Source: CAVVJA01 sp963809815 (GTDB taxonomy: Bacteria > Actinomycetota > Actinomycetes > Mycobacteriales > Jatrophihabitantaceae). Taken from it: 64,000 nucleotides of DNA. The position numbers and the translations under genes are program-made. Location of the stretch: assembly GCA_963809815.1 (NCBI GenBank), contig CAWELM010000012.1, forward strand, positions 489,968 through 553,967, written 5' to 3'. Below are positions 31,241 to 40,658 of this stretch, piece after piece (within the stretch, counting starts at the first letter, position 1; every line of letters starts with the position of its first letter). Below the pieces are notes generated by a model. The model was not told where the DNA came from. It saw nothing but the letters and a program-made list of their open reading frames with translations, and ran no database searches.

Positions 31241-31867
31241 ATGGTGACCTCGACCAGCACAGCGTCGAGCTTCGACTCGAGCCGGGTGCATTCGCTGACG
31301 CGGCCCAACATCGTCAGCGTCGGGACCATCGTGTGGCTGTCGAGCGAGTTGATGTTTTTCGCCGGGCTGTTCGCGATGTACTTCTCGATCCGATCCGTGC
31401 ACGCGAACGACTGGCCGATGACCCTCCCGGACGGCAAAGACATCAAGCTCAGCGTCGCCTACGCGTTGCCGTTCACGATCATCCTGATCGCGTCGAGTGT
31501 CACCTGCCAGTACGGCGTATTCGCCGCTGAGAAGGGCGACGTATACAAGCTGCGTCGCTGGTTCACCTACAGCTTTGTGCTCGGCCTCATCTTCGTTCTT
31601 GGCCAAGCGAACGAGTACCGGATTCAGGTCCACGACGGGAACACCATCTCGGCCACGGGTTACGGATCGGTCTTCTATCTCACGACGGGGTTCCACGGGC
31701 TGCACGTGATCTGCGGCTTGCTGGCGTTCATCTATTTCCTCATAAGAACCACCCTGAGCAAGTTCACGCCGGCTCAGGCGACGGCCGCCATCGTGGTGTC
31801 GTACTACTGGCATTTCGTCGACGTGGTTTGGATCGGCTTGTTCACGACGATTTACCTCATACGCTGA
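31241..31867 (+). CDS. ctaE: Cytochrome c oxidase subunit III (CtaE)
   Basis: 208-aa membrane subunit of the aa3 oxidase with five hydrophobic helices, the short actinobacterial form. Typical stretches: VGTIVWLSSELMFFAGLFAMY, TGFHGLHVICGLLAF and VSYYWHFVDVVWIGLF. It is followed by qcrC, qcrA and qcrB, the cytochrome bc1 genes. In actinobacteria the two complexes form a bc1-aa3 supercomplex. ATG at 31241 begins the family sequence. Subunit I (ctaD) is not in the window. Confidence 0.94.
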   Translation: MVTSTSTASSFDSSRVHSLTRPNIVSVGTIVWLSSELMFFAGLFAMYFSIRSVHANDWPMTLPDGKDIKLSVAYALPFTIILIASSVTCQYGVFAAEKGDVYKLRRWFTYSFVLGLIFVLGQANEYRIQVHDGNTISATGYGSVFYLTTGFHGLHVICGLLAFIYFLIRTTLSKFTPAQATAAIVVSYYWHFVDVVWIGLFTTIYLIR

Positions 31868-31924
31868 CCACGCTCTCAGCGCATAGCTGATCAGAGCCCA
31901 TCCGCCGACCGAGAAGGGACGTCC

Positions 31925-32824
31925 GTGACGGAAGACTTCGACGTCGACGAGCTGGGTTTCAACCCGGCGATCTCGGCCACGGGCGCGGACCCAGACGAGG
32001 CACCGCGCCGTGATCGAGCATCGTCCTCGCTCGGCGTTCGACGTCGCCCGCGCGGTGCGGTCTGGCGCCGCCGGTTTGCAAGCGGCATTGTGCTACTGAT
32101 CGCGCTGATCGGCATGGGCGGCGCGTACGCGTTGTTCGCAACCTCGTCGGGGGCGAACACGGCAACCAGCACTGCCGCCGACGTCGCCGCTGGGCAGCAG
32201 CTCTACGAGACCAGTTGCATTACCTGCCACGGCAACAATCTGCAGGGTGTCAACGAACGCGGCCCATCGTTGATCGGCGTTGGCGGCGCCGCCGTGTACT
32301 TCCAGGTGAGCACAGGCCGGATGCCGGCACCGGGTCAGGGCGCCGAAATGACGCGCAAGGAGGCCAAGTTCACCGATGAGCAGATCAGCCAGCTCGAGGC
32401 CTTTGTGCAAGCGCACGGCGGCGGGCCAGAAACGCCGACCGGTAACCTCCGCGATACCACGCTCAGCCTCGGACAAGGCGGCGACCTGTTCCGGCTGAAC
32501 TGCGCGTCCTGTCATGGCTTCTCTGGCGCGGGTGCGCCGCTGTCGGCCGGCAAGCTGGCGCCCACCCTCAAGCACGCCAGCGACAGCCAGCTCTACACCG
32601 CCATGCTCACCGGCCCGGAGAACATGCCGGTCTTCAACGACAACCAGCTCACGCCCAACGAGAAGCGCGCGATCATCGATTACCTCCAGACCTTGAAGGA
32701 GTCGAACGACCCCGGCGGTAGTGGGATCGGGCGCGTCGGCCCGGTGTCCGAGGGCCTGGTCATCTGGGTAGCCGGCATCGGCGCCATCGTCCTGATCATC
32801 ATGTGGATCGGGGCGAAGTCATGA
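31925..32824 (+). CDS. qcrC: Diheme cytochrome c subunit of bc1 complex (QcrC)
   Basis: 299-aa c-type cytochrome that passes electrons from the Rieske subunit directly to the aa3 oxidase. Two haem sites are visible: CITCHGNN near residue 98 and CASCHGFS near residue 195. An N-terminal membrane anchor (about 45-65) follows a basic, Arg-rich cytoplasmic segment of unusual length, and a second helix closes the C terminus (IWVAGIGAIVLIIMWIG). GTG at 31925 is set by GAAGGGA just upstream. Its stop overlaps the qcrA start as ATGA. Confidence 0.94.
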   Translation: MTEDFDVDELGFNPAISATGADPDEAPRRDRASSSLGVRRRPRGAVWRRRFASGIVLLIALIGMGGAYALFATSSGANTATSTAADVAAGQQLYETSCITCHGNNLQGVNERGPSLIGVGGAAVYFQVSTGRMPAPGQGAEMTRKEAKFTDEQISQLEAFVQAHGGGPETPTGNLRDTTLSLGQGGDLFRLNCASCHGFSGAGAPLSAGKLAPTLKHASDSQLYTAMLTGPENMPVFNDNQLTPNEKRAIIDYLQTLKESNDPGGSGIGRVGPVSEGLVIWVAGIGAIVLIIMWIGAKS

Positions 32825-33891
32825 GTCACTCGACGGCGAACGTTCCCGGGCCCGACGAACTGCGCGAGATGAGCCCCGAAGAGGCAATGCTCGCCGGCGC
32901 CGAGTCCGGAGGCGTCCACGTCGTCCACCGCCGGCAGCGATATCCCATCCCGGGAACGAAGGCGGAGAAGCGCGCCGAGCGAGGCGTCTCGTTCATGTTC
33001 GGGCTCGCCGCGCTGGCGGGCGTCGCGTTCATCGTCGTCTTCGTGGCTTGGCCGTACGTATATCACCTGCCTGGAGAAGGCAGCCAGCAGTTCCGCTTCT
33101 ACACACCGTTGCTCGGCGGCCTGCTCGGCCTGATGCTGCTGGGGCTGGGCTTCGGCGCGGTGCTCTGGGCGAAGTGGCTCATGCCCGAGGAAGAGGCGGT
33201 CGAGGACCGGGACGACGAGCCCTCGCCGGACGAGGAAAAGCTCATGACCGCGGCGACGCTGTCGGTCGGGTTCGAGGACACCGGCCTGCAGCGTCGCCGG
33301 ATGCTCGTGGGCTCGCTGGTGCTGGCCGGAGGTGCACTCGCCACCGTTCCGCTCGTGGCTCTGGTCGGCGCGTTGATCAAGAAGCCGGGTAACCAGCTGG
33401 CCCACACCCTCTGGGACCAGCCTCCCGAGAAGTATCCGAACGGCGTGCCGGTGATTTACTCCGACGGCCGGCGGGTGAGCCCGAACGATATCCAGGCCGG
33501 CGGATTGGCCACCGTGTTCCCGGGTGTTCCGGGTGGTATCACGTCAGCCAACACGCCGACCCTGCTCATCCGCTTGCGCCCGAACCAGTCGGTCAAGTCC
33601 CGCAAGGGTCAGGCCGACTTCGGTTGGGGCGATTTCGTGGCGTTTTCCAAGATCTGCACGCATGCGGGTTGCCCGGCGTCCTTGTACGAGCAGCAGACCA
33701 CCCGCCTGCTCTGCCCATGCCACCAATCGCAGTTCGAGGTGCTCCAAGACGCCAAACCAGTGTTCGGACCTGCCACGAGGCCCCTGCCCAAGCTACCGTT
33801 GGGGATCGAGGTCGTGGACGGCACACAGTACTTCGTGGGCCGGCACGACTTTGTCGAGCCGATCGGCCCCGCTTACTGGGAGCGCCCATGA
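32821..33891 (+). CDS. qcrA: Rieske iron-sulfur subunit of bc1 complex (QcrA)
   Basis: 356-aa actinobacterial-type Rieske protein with three membrane helices (two near residues 57-125 and one near 165), preceding the extracytoplasmic domain. The 2Fe-2S ligands are CTHAGCPASL and CPCHQSQFE near residues 278-305. Twin-arginine-like RRRM precedes the third helix, consistent with Tat-dependent translocation of the cluster domain. ATG at 32821 overlaps the qcrC stop, and its stop overlaps qcrB, so the three subunits are translated in series. Confidence 0.93.
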   Translation: MSHSTANVPGPDELREMSPEEAMLAGAESGGVHVVHRRQRYPIPGTKAEKRAERGVSFMFGLAALAGVAFIVVFVAWPYVYHLPGEGSQQFRFYTPLLGGLLGLMLLGLGFGAVLWAKWLMPEEEAVEDRDDEPSPDEEKLMTAATLSVGFEDTGLQRRRMLVGSLVLAGGALATVPLVALVGALIKKPGNQLAHTLWDQPPEKYPNGVPVIYSDGRRVSPNDIQAGGLATVFPGVPGGITSANTPTLLIRLRPNQSVKSRKGQADFGWGDFVAFSKICTHAGCPASLYEQQTTRLLCPCHQSQFEVLQDAKPVFGPATRPLPKLPLGIEVVDGTQYFVGRHDFVEPIGPAYWERP

Positions 33892-35594
33892 CCGCGACCC
33901 GAGAACGTGAGACGGCGAGCGAGCCCAGGTCGCGCCGTAATCAGCCCCGGACTCTGCTGGGCAAGACCGGCGAGTGGTTCGAGGAGCGCCTGAAGGTCGC
34001 CCGGCCGACCCGTCATTATCTGAACAAGGTCTTCCCCGACCACTGGTCGTTCATGATGGGCGAGATCGCGCTCTATTCGTTCATCGTGCTCCTGCTCACC
34101 GGCACATTCCTTACCTTCTTCTTCGACGCGGCCATGGGCGAGGTGCGCTACAACGGCTCCTACCAACCGCTGCAGGGCGTCGAGATGTCGCAGGCGTACG
34201 CCTCGACCCTCCACATCTCCTTCGACGTCCGCGGCGGCCTGGTGATCCGCCAGATCCACCACTGGGCCGCGCTGATGTTCATTGCGGCCATGTTGATCCA
34301 CATGGGCCGGATTTTCTTCACCGGTGCCTTCCGCAAGCCCCGCGAGCTCAACTGGATCATCGGCGTCTCGCTCATCGTCCTCGGTGTCATCGAAGGTTTT
34401 GCCGGCTACTCGCTCCCGGACGACCTGCTCTCCGGCACGGGCCTGCGGATCGCGGACGCGATCATGTTGTCGATACCGATCATCGGATCCTGGGTGTCGT
34501 TCGCCGTGTTCGATGGGGAGTTCCCGGGCACGGCGATCGTGGGCCGGCTCTACATTGTGCATGTCCTGCTGATCCCGGCCATCCTGCTCGCCCTGATCAC
34601 GGTGCATCTGGCCTTGATCGTCCGTCAAAAGCACACCCAGTTCCCGGGTGCCGGACGGGCCGAATCATCGGTCAGCGGGGAACGGGTCTACCCGATCTAC
34701 GCCGCCAAGGCGGGTGGGTTCTTCTTCATCGTCTTCGGCGTCCTGGCCGCGCTGGGCGGGTTCGCGCAGATCAACCCGATCTGGCTGTTCGGCCCGTACA
34801 ACCCTGCGCAGGTGAGTTCCGGTTCGCAGCCGGACTGGTACATGGCCATGCTGGACGGCTCGACCCGTCTGTTCCCGTCGTGGGAGATCCACGGCCTGTT
34901 CGGCCGATATACCGTGCCGGCAGTCTTCTGGCCTACGGTCGTGCTGCCCACGATCCTGATCGGCCTGGCCCTGGCGTACCCGTTCATCGAGGCCCGGTTG
35001 ACGAAGGACCGCGCGAAACACCACCTGTTACAGCGGCCGCGTGACGTGCCGGTGCGGACCTCCCTCGGTGCGATGGCGTTGACGTTCTGCATCGTCTTGT
35101 TCATCTCGGGGGGCAACGACCTGGTCGCCTCGGCGTTCGATATCTCACTGAACGCCATGACGTGGGGTGGCCGCGTCGCGCTGATCATCCTGCCGCCGCT
35201 TGCCTATGTGCTGACGTACCGGATCTGCCTTGGCCTGCAGCGCCACGACCGAGAGGTGCTCGAGCACGGCGTCGAGACCGGGATCATTCGCCGCCTGCCC
35301 ACCGGAGAATTCATCGAGGTGCATCAACCACTCGGCCCGGTGGACGACCACGGTCACGGCGAGCTCAACTATGCCGGGGCGTCCGTGCCCAAGCGCATGA
35401 ACCAGCTCGGCACGGGCGCCTTGCGACACGCCCGTGGCTTCTTCCGGCCGGTCGTGGAGAAACCGGAGATCGCGGAGAAGCTGGCTGAGGTGGAGGAATC
35501 TGAGGAAACCTCCGACGCCGCCGAGCGACGGGACAAGATCGCCGTCGAGTTGGAAGAGGTGGAGGCCGAGCGCCGGCACCAGCTCACTGACTGA
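33888..35594 (+). CDS. qcrB: Cytochrome b subunit of bc1 complex (QcrB)
   Basis: 568-aa cytochrome b, the quinol-oxidising core. Haem-ligand His pairs lie in STLHISF...IRQIHHWAALMF and in LLIPAILLALITVHLALIV; the PDWY motif of the Qo site is present (SQPDWYMAML). Eight to nine membrane helices are followed by a 130-residue charged cytoplasmic tail ending in Glu-rich helices, typical of actinobacteria. ATG at 33888 overlaps the qcrA stop (ATGA). In mycobacteria this subunit is the target of Q203-type inhibitors. Confidence 0.95.
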   Translation: MTATRERETASEPRSRRNQPRTLLGKTGEWFEERLKVARPTRHYLNKVFPDHWSFMMGEIALYSFIVLLLTGTFLTFFFDAAMGEVRYNGSYQPLQGVEMSQAYASTLHISFDVRGGLVIRQIHHWAALMFIAAMLIHMGRIFFTGAFRKPRELNWIIGVSLIVLGVIEGFAGYSLPDDLLSGTGLRIADAIMLSIPIIGSWVSFAVFDGEFPGTAIVGRLYIVHVLLIPAILLALITVHLALIVRQKHTQFPGAGRAESSVSGERVYPIYAAKAGGFFFIVFGVLAALGGFAQINPIWLFGPYNPAQVSSGSQPDWYMAMLDGSTRLFPSWEIHGLFGRYTVPAVFWPTVVLPTILIGLALAYPFIEARLTKDRAKHHLLQRPRDVPVRTSLGAMALTFCIVLFISGGNDLVASAFDISLNAMTWGGRVALIILPPLAYVLTYRICLGLQRHDREVLEHGVETGIIRRLPTGEFIEVHQPLGPVDDHGHGELNYAGASVPKRMNQLGTGALRHARGFFRPVVEKPEIAEKLAEVEESEETSDAAERRDKIAVELEEVEAERRHQLTD

Positions 35595-35753
35595 CGCAGT
35601 TTGCCAGTCGTGCTCTTGGACACTTATCGCTCCAGGGCGACAGCGCCAGGGCGACGGTTAGGTCCAAGATCATGACCAGAATCGGGTCAGACAGATCACC
35701 AGGACGGAATCAGGCCGGCGATCGAAGGTAAGCCGGGCAGATCTAGGGTCGGC

Positions 35754-36176
35754 CTAGCTGAGCGGACGGCGGCCACCGACGTAGTACTCGAACAGCAGCC
35801 CGCCGACAGTGAATCCCAACGCCACGACACCGATGACGACCAGCCAGATCTGCACGAACGCCAGGGCCACCCCGGTAACTGTGGCCGCGCCGGCGATGCC
35901 AATTGGCCAATAACTGCCGGGACTGAAGAATCCGAGGTCGCCCGCGCCCTCGGCGATCTCCGCATCGGGCCGGTCCTCGGGACGCGGGTCGATGCGCCGG
36001 GAAACGAACCAGAAGAACGATCCGGCGATGGCCATGAGACCGCCGGAAAGGATCAACGCGGCCACCCCGACCGGCTCGACACCGCCGGCTGACTGGTCGG
36101 TCCAGATGCCGTACATGATCGCGACCACCCAGCAGAACACGGCGACGACGAGGAAGATGCGCGCCTCGACCTTCAC
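35754..36176 (-). CDS. ctaF: Actinobacterial cytochrome c oxidase subunit IV (CtaF)
   Basis: 140-aa membrane protein with four hydrophobic helices (about 5-23, 38-60, 90-107 and 110-130), the actinobacteria-specific subunit of aa3 oxidase. The conserved start VEARIFLVVAVFCWVVAIMYG matches the family. GTG at 36176 is preceded by GGGAG eight bases upstream. It follows ctaC on the same strand by 25 bp and converges with qcrB. The 159 bp before it (35595-35753) hold only short inverted repeats, including CTAGG-GTCGG-CCTAG overlapping its stop. Confidence 0.92.
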   Translation of the reverse strand: MKVEARIFLVVAVFCWVVAIMYGIWTDQSAGGVEPVGVAALILSGGLMAIAGSFFWFVSRRIDPRPEDRPDAEIAEGAGDLGFFSPGSYWPIGIAGAATVTGVALAFVQIWLVVIGVVALGFTVGGLLFEYYVGGRRPLS

Positions 36177-36201
36177 GACGGCTCCCCAATGTCCCGTTTG
36201 A

Positions 36202-37128
36202 CTAGTTGCTTGCGCTACGTGCGGTGCGATCGGTGTTGAACGGATGCGTCGTCGTCGCGACCGGCACCTCGCCGATCGCCGCCAACGCCTTGTATTGATT
36301 GGCTGGATCGGTCGGTCCCAGCTGCGCCAGAGCGCTCAGGTAGGACGTGAACTTGTCGGGATCGACAACCCGTACCTCGAAGTTCATCTGCGAGTGGTAG
36401 GTCCCGCACAACTCGGCACACCGGCCGACATAATGCCCGTTCGTCGTCGGCGTGATCTCGAAGCGGTTGTCGTGGGTGGTGGAATCCGTACCGTACGGAA
36501 TGACATCTCGCTTGAACAGGAACTCCGGCACCCAGAAGGAATGAATGACGTCCTCGGAGTGCTCGACGAACTGGACTGTCTGTCCCCGCGGAATGAGGAG
36601 AATGGGGATCTCACCGGACGATCCGTGCGTCGCCAGCGGCTGCGGCGGTGAGACCCCGGGGTAGTTCTGATCGGTGCCGTTGGCCTTCAGATACTCGAAT
36701 TCCCAGTTCCACTTGAAGGCGTTGACTTGAACCGTCACGTTCGGATTGGGCGTCTGCCGATCGACGAAGTCCTCGACCCGGACCGTGAAGAAGAACAACC
36801 CGGCGATGATCATCAAGGGCACGACGGTATATACGATCTCGATCGGCAGGTTGTACTTGGTCTGCCGAGGGATCTCGTCGTTGCGCTTGTGGTACCGCCC
36901 GCAACACCAGAAGATCAGACCCCAGACGAGCACACCCACCGCGAGGGCCACAACGCCGGACCATGACCACAGCACGCGCATGCGCTCGGCCTGCTTGGTG
37001 ACGCCGGTAGGCCAGCCCCAGCGGATCCTTTTCTCGATATCCGAAGTCGAGCAGCTGGTGAGCAGCAGGAGCACTGCGCCGCTGAGGGCGGCTCGCGACG
37101 AGACGCGAACCCACCGGCTGCGCTGCAC
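36202..37128 (-). CDS. ctaC: Cytochrome c oxidase subunit II (CtaC)
   Basis: 308-aa subunit that carries the CuA centre. A lipoprotein signal ends in LLTSC (lipobox near residue 26). Two membrane helices follow (about 58-78 and 100-120). The CuA domain shows SEDVIHSFWVPEF and CAELCGTYHSQMNF, with the Cys-x3-Cys, His and Met ligands. The extracellular cupredoxin domain accepts electrons from QcrC. GTG at 37128 is the first codon before the signal sequence. It precedes ctaF; ctaD is elsewhere. Confidence 0.94.
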   Translation of the reverse strand: MQRSRWVRVSSRAALSGAVLLLLTSCSTSDIEKRIRWGWPTGVTKQAERMRVLWSWSGVVALAVGVLVWGLIFWCCGRYHKRNDEIPRQTKYNLPIEIVYTVVPLMIIAGLFFFTVRVEDFVDRQTPNPNVTVQVNAFKWNWEFEYLKANGTDQNYPGVSPPQPLATHGSSGEIPILLIPRGQTVQFVEHSEDVIHSFWVPEFLFKRDVIPYGTDSTTHDNRFEITPTTNGHYVGRCAELCGTYHSQMNFEVRVVDPDKFTSYLSALAQLGPTDPANQYKALAAIGEVPVATTTHPFNTDRTARSASN

Positions 37129-37244
37129 TGGCCGACCGCCTCTCCAGAGGTCTTCCTGCGTCAGTCGGGAGCGTACTGGACTTGGTACGCCGCAGCGGTG
37201 AGGGGTCGGCGGTTGTGGCGCAGGTGGGCCACTAGCGTGGTGTC

Positions 37245-38375
37245 GTGATGGCCTACCTCGACGCGGCGTCGGGGGCGCCGTTGCACCCTATCGCGCGAGA
37301 GGCACTCGTCGCGGCCCTCGGTGACGGCTGGGCGGATCCTGGACGACTGTATTCGGCCGGTCGCCGGGCCGCACTTCTACTCGAGGCGGCCCGCGAGCTG
37401 ACCGCCGAGTGTCTCGGGGCCCGTCCGGACGAGGTCAGCTTTCCGGCCAATGGGACGCAGGCGCTCCATACGGCCGTCCTCGGCCTGCTCCGTTCCCGGG
37501 CAGGTGCGACGTTCGTGCACACCGCCGTCGAGCATTCCGCGATCCTGCATGCCGCCGATCAGCATGCCGCGCGCGGTGGACAGGCCGTATCGATAGGTGT
37601 CGACGCCCATGGCCGGGTTGACCCGATCGAGTTCGCGGCGGCGGCCGAAGAATCCACTGCCGTGGCTGCGGCGGTGCAGGCGGCGAACCACGAGGTCGGC
37701 ACGACGCAGCCGGTCACGCGCATCGCGGACCTGGTTCCCCAGGTGCCGCTCGTCGTCGATGTGATGCAAACGCTCGGCCACGCGCCGATTCCCCGCGGGT
37801 GGTCCGTGCTCGCCGGCGACGCCCGCAACTGGGGTGGTCCGGCCGGCGTCGGCGTGTTGGTGATCCGGACCGGTGTTCGCTGGGTGTCACCGTGGCCACC
37901 AGACGACCGCGAAGGCGGCCGGGTGCCGGGCGTTCCCAACGTCGTGGCGATCGTGGCGGCGGCGGCCAGCCTGCGGGCCGCCGTCCAGGCCCAGCAGGCT
38001 GAAGCGGCCCGCCTGGCGGCGTTGGTCGACCGGATCCGGGTCACGGTGGCGACCACCGTTCCCGATGTCCAGGTGGTGGGTGACCCGCTCGACCGGCTAC
38101 CGCATATCGTCACCTTCAGCTGCCTGTACGTCGATGGGGAAGCGCTGCTTACCGCGCTGGACCGGCGCGGGTTTGCCGTGTCCTCGGGATCGTCGTGCAC
38201 CTCCTCCACCCTCACGCCGTCACATGTGCTGGTCGCGATGGGCGCACTGACGTCAGGCAGTGTGCGCGTGTCGCTGCACCACGCGACGAGCGAGGCTGAG
38301 GTCGATCAGTTCCTGGCCGTCCTGCCCACGGTCGTTGCCGACGTCCGGGCCGAGCTGGGCGCGACCGGGCTGTGA
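37245..38375 (+). CDS. Cysteine desulfurase-like protein lacking the PLP lysine
   Basis: 376-aa NifS/IscS-family fold type I protein. Most cofactor contacts are present: VEHSAILHA (stacking His), AANHEVGTTQP, VVDVMQTLGH (Asp and Gln), and the active Cys loop SSGSSCTSS near residue 330. The Schiff-base lysine motif, normally S-x-H-K-W-G-G-P, reads GDARNWGGPAGVG: Lys is Asn and His is Arg. Normal PLP chemistry is therefore doubtful. GTG at 37245 follows TAGCGT by six bases (leaderless); ATG 37248 is next. tusA follows 16 bp later; in some actinobacteria the two are fused. Confidence 0.82.
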   Translation: MMAYLDAASGAPLHPIAREALVAALGDGWADPGRLYSAGRRAALLLEAARELTAECLGARPDEVSFPANGTQALHTAVLGLLRSRAGATFVHTAVEHSAILHAADQHAARGGQAVSIGVDAHGRVDPIEFAAAAEESTAVAAAVQAANHEVGTTQPVTRIADLVPQVPLVVDVMQTLGHAPIPRGWSVLAGDARNWGGPAGVGVLVIRTGVRWVSPWPPDDREGGRVPGVPNVVAIVAAAASLRAAVQAQQAEAARLAALVDRIRVTVATTVPDVQVVGDPLDRLPHIVTFSCLYVDGEALLTALDRRGFAVSSGSSCTSSTLTPSHVLVAMGALTSGSVRVSLHHATSEAEVDQFLAVLPTVVADVRAELGATGL

Positions 38376-38391
38376 GCCAGGGCGAGCGCTC

Positions 38392-38613
38392 GTGATCATC
38401 GACTGCCGTGGCCGACGATGCCCGCTACCGATCATCGACCTGGCCCGAGCGATATCCGACACGCCCATTGGAGCGACGATCATGGTCGAGGCTGACGATC
38501 CGGCCGCCGGCCCCGATATCGCGGCGTGGTGTCAGATGCGGAACCACGAATTCGTGGGGCGGGCGACAGCGGACGACGGCACACCCAGCTATACCGTCCG
38601 CCGTCGGCACTAG
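38392..38613 (+). CDS. tusA: TusA-family sulfurtransferase
   Basis: 73-aa TusA/SirA-fold sulfur carrier. The signature DCRGRRCPLPIIDLARAI has the active Cys in C-P-x-P. The rest follows the beta-alpha-beta fold (ATIMVEADDPAAGPDIAAWC). It should accept persulfide sulfur from a desulfurase and pass it on, for example in tRNA thiolation or cofactor synthesis. GTG at 38392 gives the complete fold. The desulfurase-like gene upstream is the obvious partner, but it lacks its catalytic Lys, so the sulfur donor is uncertain. asnB follows after 21 bp. Confidence 0.85.
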   Translation: MIIDCRGRRCPLPIIDLARAISDTPIGATIMVEADDPAAGPDIAAWCQMRNHEFVGRATADDGTPSYTVRRRH

Positions 38614-38634
38614 CGCTCGGGAATACTGGCCGAT

Positions 38635-40533
38635 GTGTGCGGACTGATCGGATTCGTCTCTGCCGGCGAGGACGCGGCAAGTAGCGTCACGGCGATCGAG
38701 GCGTCGTTGAGCCAGATGCGACATCGCGGCCCGGATGAAGGCGGCGTGTGGAGCGACCGCGACGTATGCATCGGTTTTCGCCGCCTCTCGATCATCGACA
38801 TCGACCGGAGCCACCAGCCCCTCCCCTACCTGGGGCGCTACCACCTGATCTTCAACGGCGAGGTCTACAACTATCTGGAGCTGCGCGATCGGCTGGCCCG
38901 CGACTTCGGTGCGACCTTCGAGACGGACGGCGACGGCGAAGCGATCGTCGCGGGTTACCACTACTTGGGCGAGAAGATCGTTCGTGAGCTTCGGGGAATG
39001 TTCTCGTTCCTCATCTGGGACGCGCAGGAGCGGATACTGTTCGGCGCGCGGGACTGGTTCGGCATCAAGCCGTTGTACTCGTATCTCGACGAGCGAGGGG
39101 CGTTCTTCGCCAGCGAGAAGAAGTCGCTATTGGCCATAGCGGCACCGACTGTGGCTGACGATATCAATCACACCGCCCTGCAGCAGTACCTCACGTTGCA
39201 GTACGTGCCCGAGCCGGAGTCACTGCACAGCCGCATCCGGCGCATCGAGTCGGGGACCTACTTCACCCTTCGCCCGGGCGGACAGCCTCAGTCTCGGCGG
39301 TACTTCCGTCCCGACTTCGGCATCAGATCGGTCGCGGAACCGGAAAAGCTGTATCGCGAGATCACCGAAGTCCTCGAGGACTCGGTGGCCAAGCACATGC
39401 GAGCGGATGTCACGGTCGGCTCGTTCTTGTCCGGTGGCATCGACTCGACTGCGATCGCCGCCCTCGCCAAGCGGCACAACCCCAAATTGCTCACGTTCAC
39501 GACTGGTTTCGAGCGCGAGGGTTACTCGGAGATCGACGTGGCTGCCGAGTCGGCCGCGGCGATCGGGGTGGAGCACATCACCAAGGTTGTCACCCCACAG
39601 GAGATGATGGACACGCTGCCCCTGATCGTCTGGTATCTCGACGATCCGGTGGCCGACGCGGCATTGGTGCCGCTGTACTTCATCGCCCGGGAAGCCCGCA
39701 AACAGGTCAAGGTCGTGCTGTCCGGTGAAGGGGCCGACGAGCTGTTCGGCGGCTATCAGATCTACCGCGAGGCGATTGCGCTTCGCGCTTTCGACTACAT
39801 CCCGCCCGTTGTGCGGCGTCGTCTCGGCGCGGTGAGTGAACGTCTGCCAGCCGGAATGCGCGGCAAGGATCTGCTGCGGCGAGGGTCGATCGGCATTGAG
39901 GAGCGGTACTACGGCAACGCGCGTATCTTCCGCCCGGACGAGATGATCGAAGTCGTACGCCAGTTCGACCCGGCGACGTCGTATCTGGACGTGACCCGGC
40001 CGCTGTACGCGGCGACCGAGCACCTCGACGGGCCGACCCGGATGCAATACGTCGACTTGTTCACGTGGCTGCGCGGCGACATCCTCGTCAAGGCGGACAA
40101 GATGACGATGGCCAACTCGCTCGAGCTGCGCGTGCCGTTCCTCGACATCGAGGTCTTCCGGGTGGCGTCGTCGGTTCCGACGGACCTCAAGCTGACCAAG
40201 GGCACCACGAAGTACGCGCTGCGACGAGCATTGGCCGACATCGTGCCGCCGCACGTGCTCAACCGGGACAAGCTCGGCTTTCCGGTGCCGATCAAGTTCT
40301 GGCTCAAGGATGTGATGTACGACTGGGCGCGCGACATCATCGCCGAGTCGCAAGCCGACGACCTGATCGATCGCGGAACGGCACTCCGCCTACTAGCCGA
40401 GCACCGGACCGGCCCGCACGACTACTCGCGCAAGATCTGGACGCTTCTCGTGCTGTTGCTCTGGCACGGCATCTTCGTCGAGAAGCGCATCCGGCCGAGC
40501 ATTCCCGAACCCGTCTACCCCGTTCGCCTCTAG
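38635..40533 (+). CDS. asnB: Glutamine-hydrolysing asparagine synthetase (AsnB)
   Basis: 632-aa amidotransferase. The N-terminal glutaminase begins MCGLIGFVSAG, with Cys2 as nucleophile after Met removal, plus RHRGPDEGG-type and FNGEVYNY motifs. The synthetase half has the PP-loop SGGIDSTAIAALA, then LSGEGADELFGGY and KADKMTMANSLELRVPFLD. GTG at 38635 is required because the Cys must be residue 2. It matches Rv2201, which in mycobacteria can also amidate cell-wall mDAP through a related role. Position after tusA and before the sugar kinase conforms to the conserved order. Confidence 0.94.
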   Translation: MCGLIGFVSAGEDAASSVTAIEASLSQMRHRGPDEGGVWSDRDVCIGFRRLSIIDIDRSHQPLPYLGRYHLIFNGEVYNYLELRDRLARDFGATFETDGDGEAIVAGYHYLGEKIVRELRGMFSFLIWDAQERILFGARDWFGIKPLYSYLDERGAFFASEKKSLLAIAAPTVADDINHTALQQYLTLQYVPEPESLHSRIRRIESGTYFTLRPGGQPQSRRYFRPDFGIRSVAEPEKLYREITEVLEDSVAKHMRADVTVGSFLSGGIDSTAIAALAKRHNPKLLTFTTGFEREGYSEIDVAAESAAAIGVEHITKVVTPQEMMDTLPLIVWYLDDPVADAALVPLYFIAREARKQVKVVLSGEGADELFGGYQIYREAIALRAFDYIPPVVRRRLGAVSERLPAGMRGKDLLRRGSIGIEERYYGNARIFRPDEMIEVVRQFDPATSYLDVTRPLYAATEHLDGPTRMQYVDLFTWLRGDILVKADKMTMANSLELRVPFLDIEVFRVASSVPTDLKLTKGTTKYALRRALADIVPPHVLNRDKLGFPVPIKFWLKDVMYDWARDIIAESQADDLIDRGTALRLLAEHRTGPHDYSRKIWTLLVLLLWHGIFVEKRIRPSIPEPVYPVRL

Positions 40534-40550
40534 CGTCCCGCGCGGGGACG
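40534..40550 (+). terminator. Weak stem-loop after asnB
   Basis: CGTCCC (40534-40539) pairs with GGGACG (40545-40550) around a five-base loop, starting at the asnB stop and followed by TCGTTT. A plausible but weak terminator. The remaining 108 bp to the next gene show nothing else. Confidence 0.35.
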
Positions 40551-40658
40551 TCGTTTGCCGGATGCAGATGAGCGTGCGGCGAGGCGGACGAGGAGGCTCT
40601 CGCGGACCACCACCCGGATCGGTCGATGGCCGTGCAGACCATCGTGAGCCGTCGAGTG

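Noticed and set aside
35595..35753. Small gene or RNA between qcrB and ctaF
   Set aside because: Only short imperfect direct and inverted repeats are present; no ribosome site or stable structure.
38763..38774. A further GTATGCAT site
   Set aside because: It lies inside asnB, has no inverted partner, and encodes conserved residues, so it is unrelated to the palindromes near 7.5-8.5 kb.
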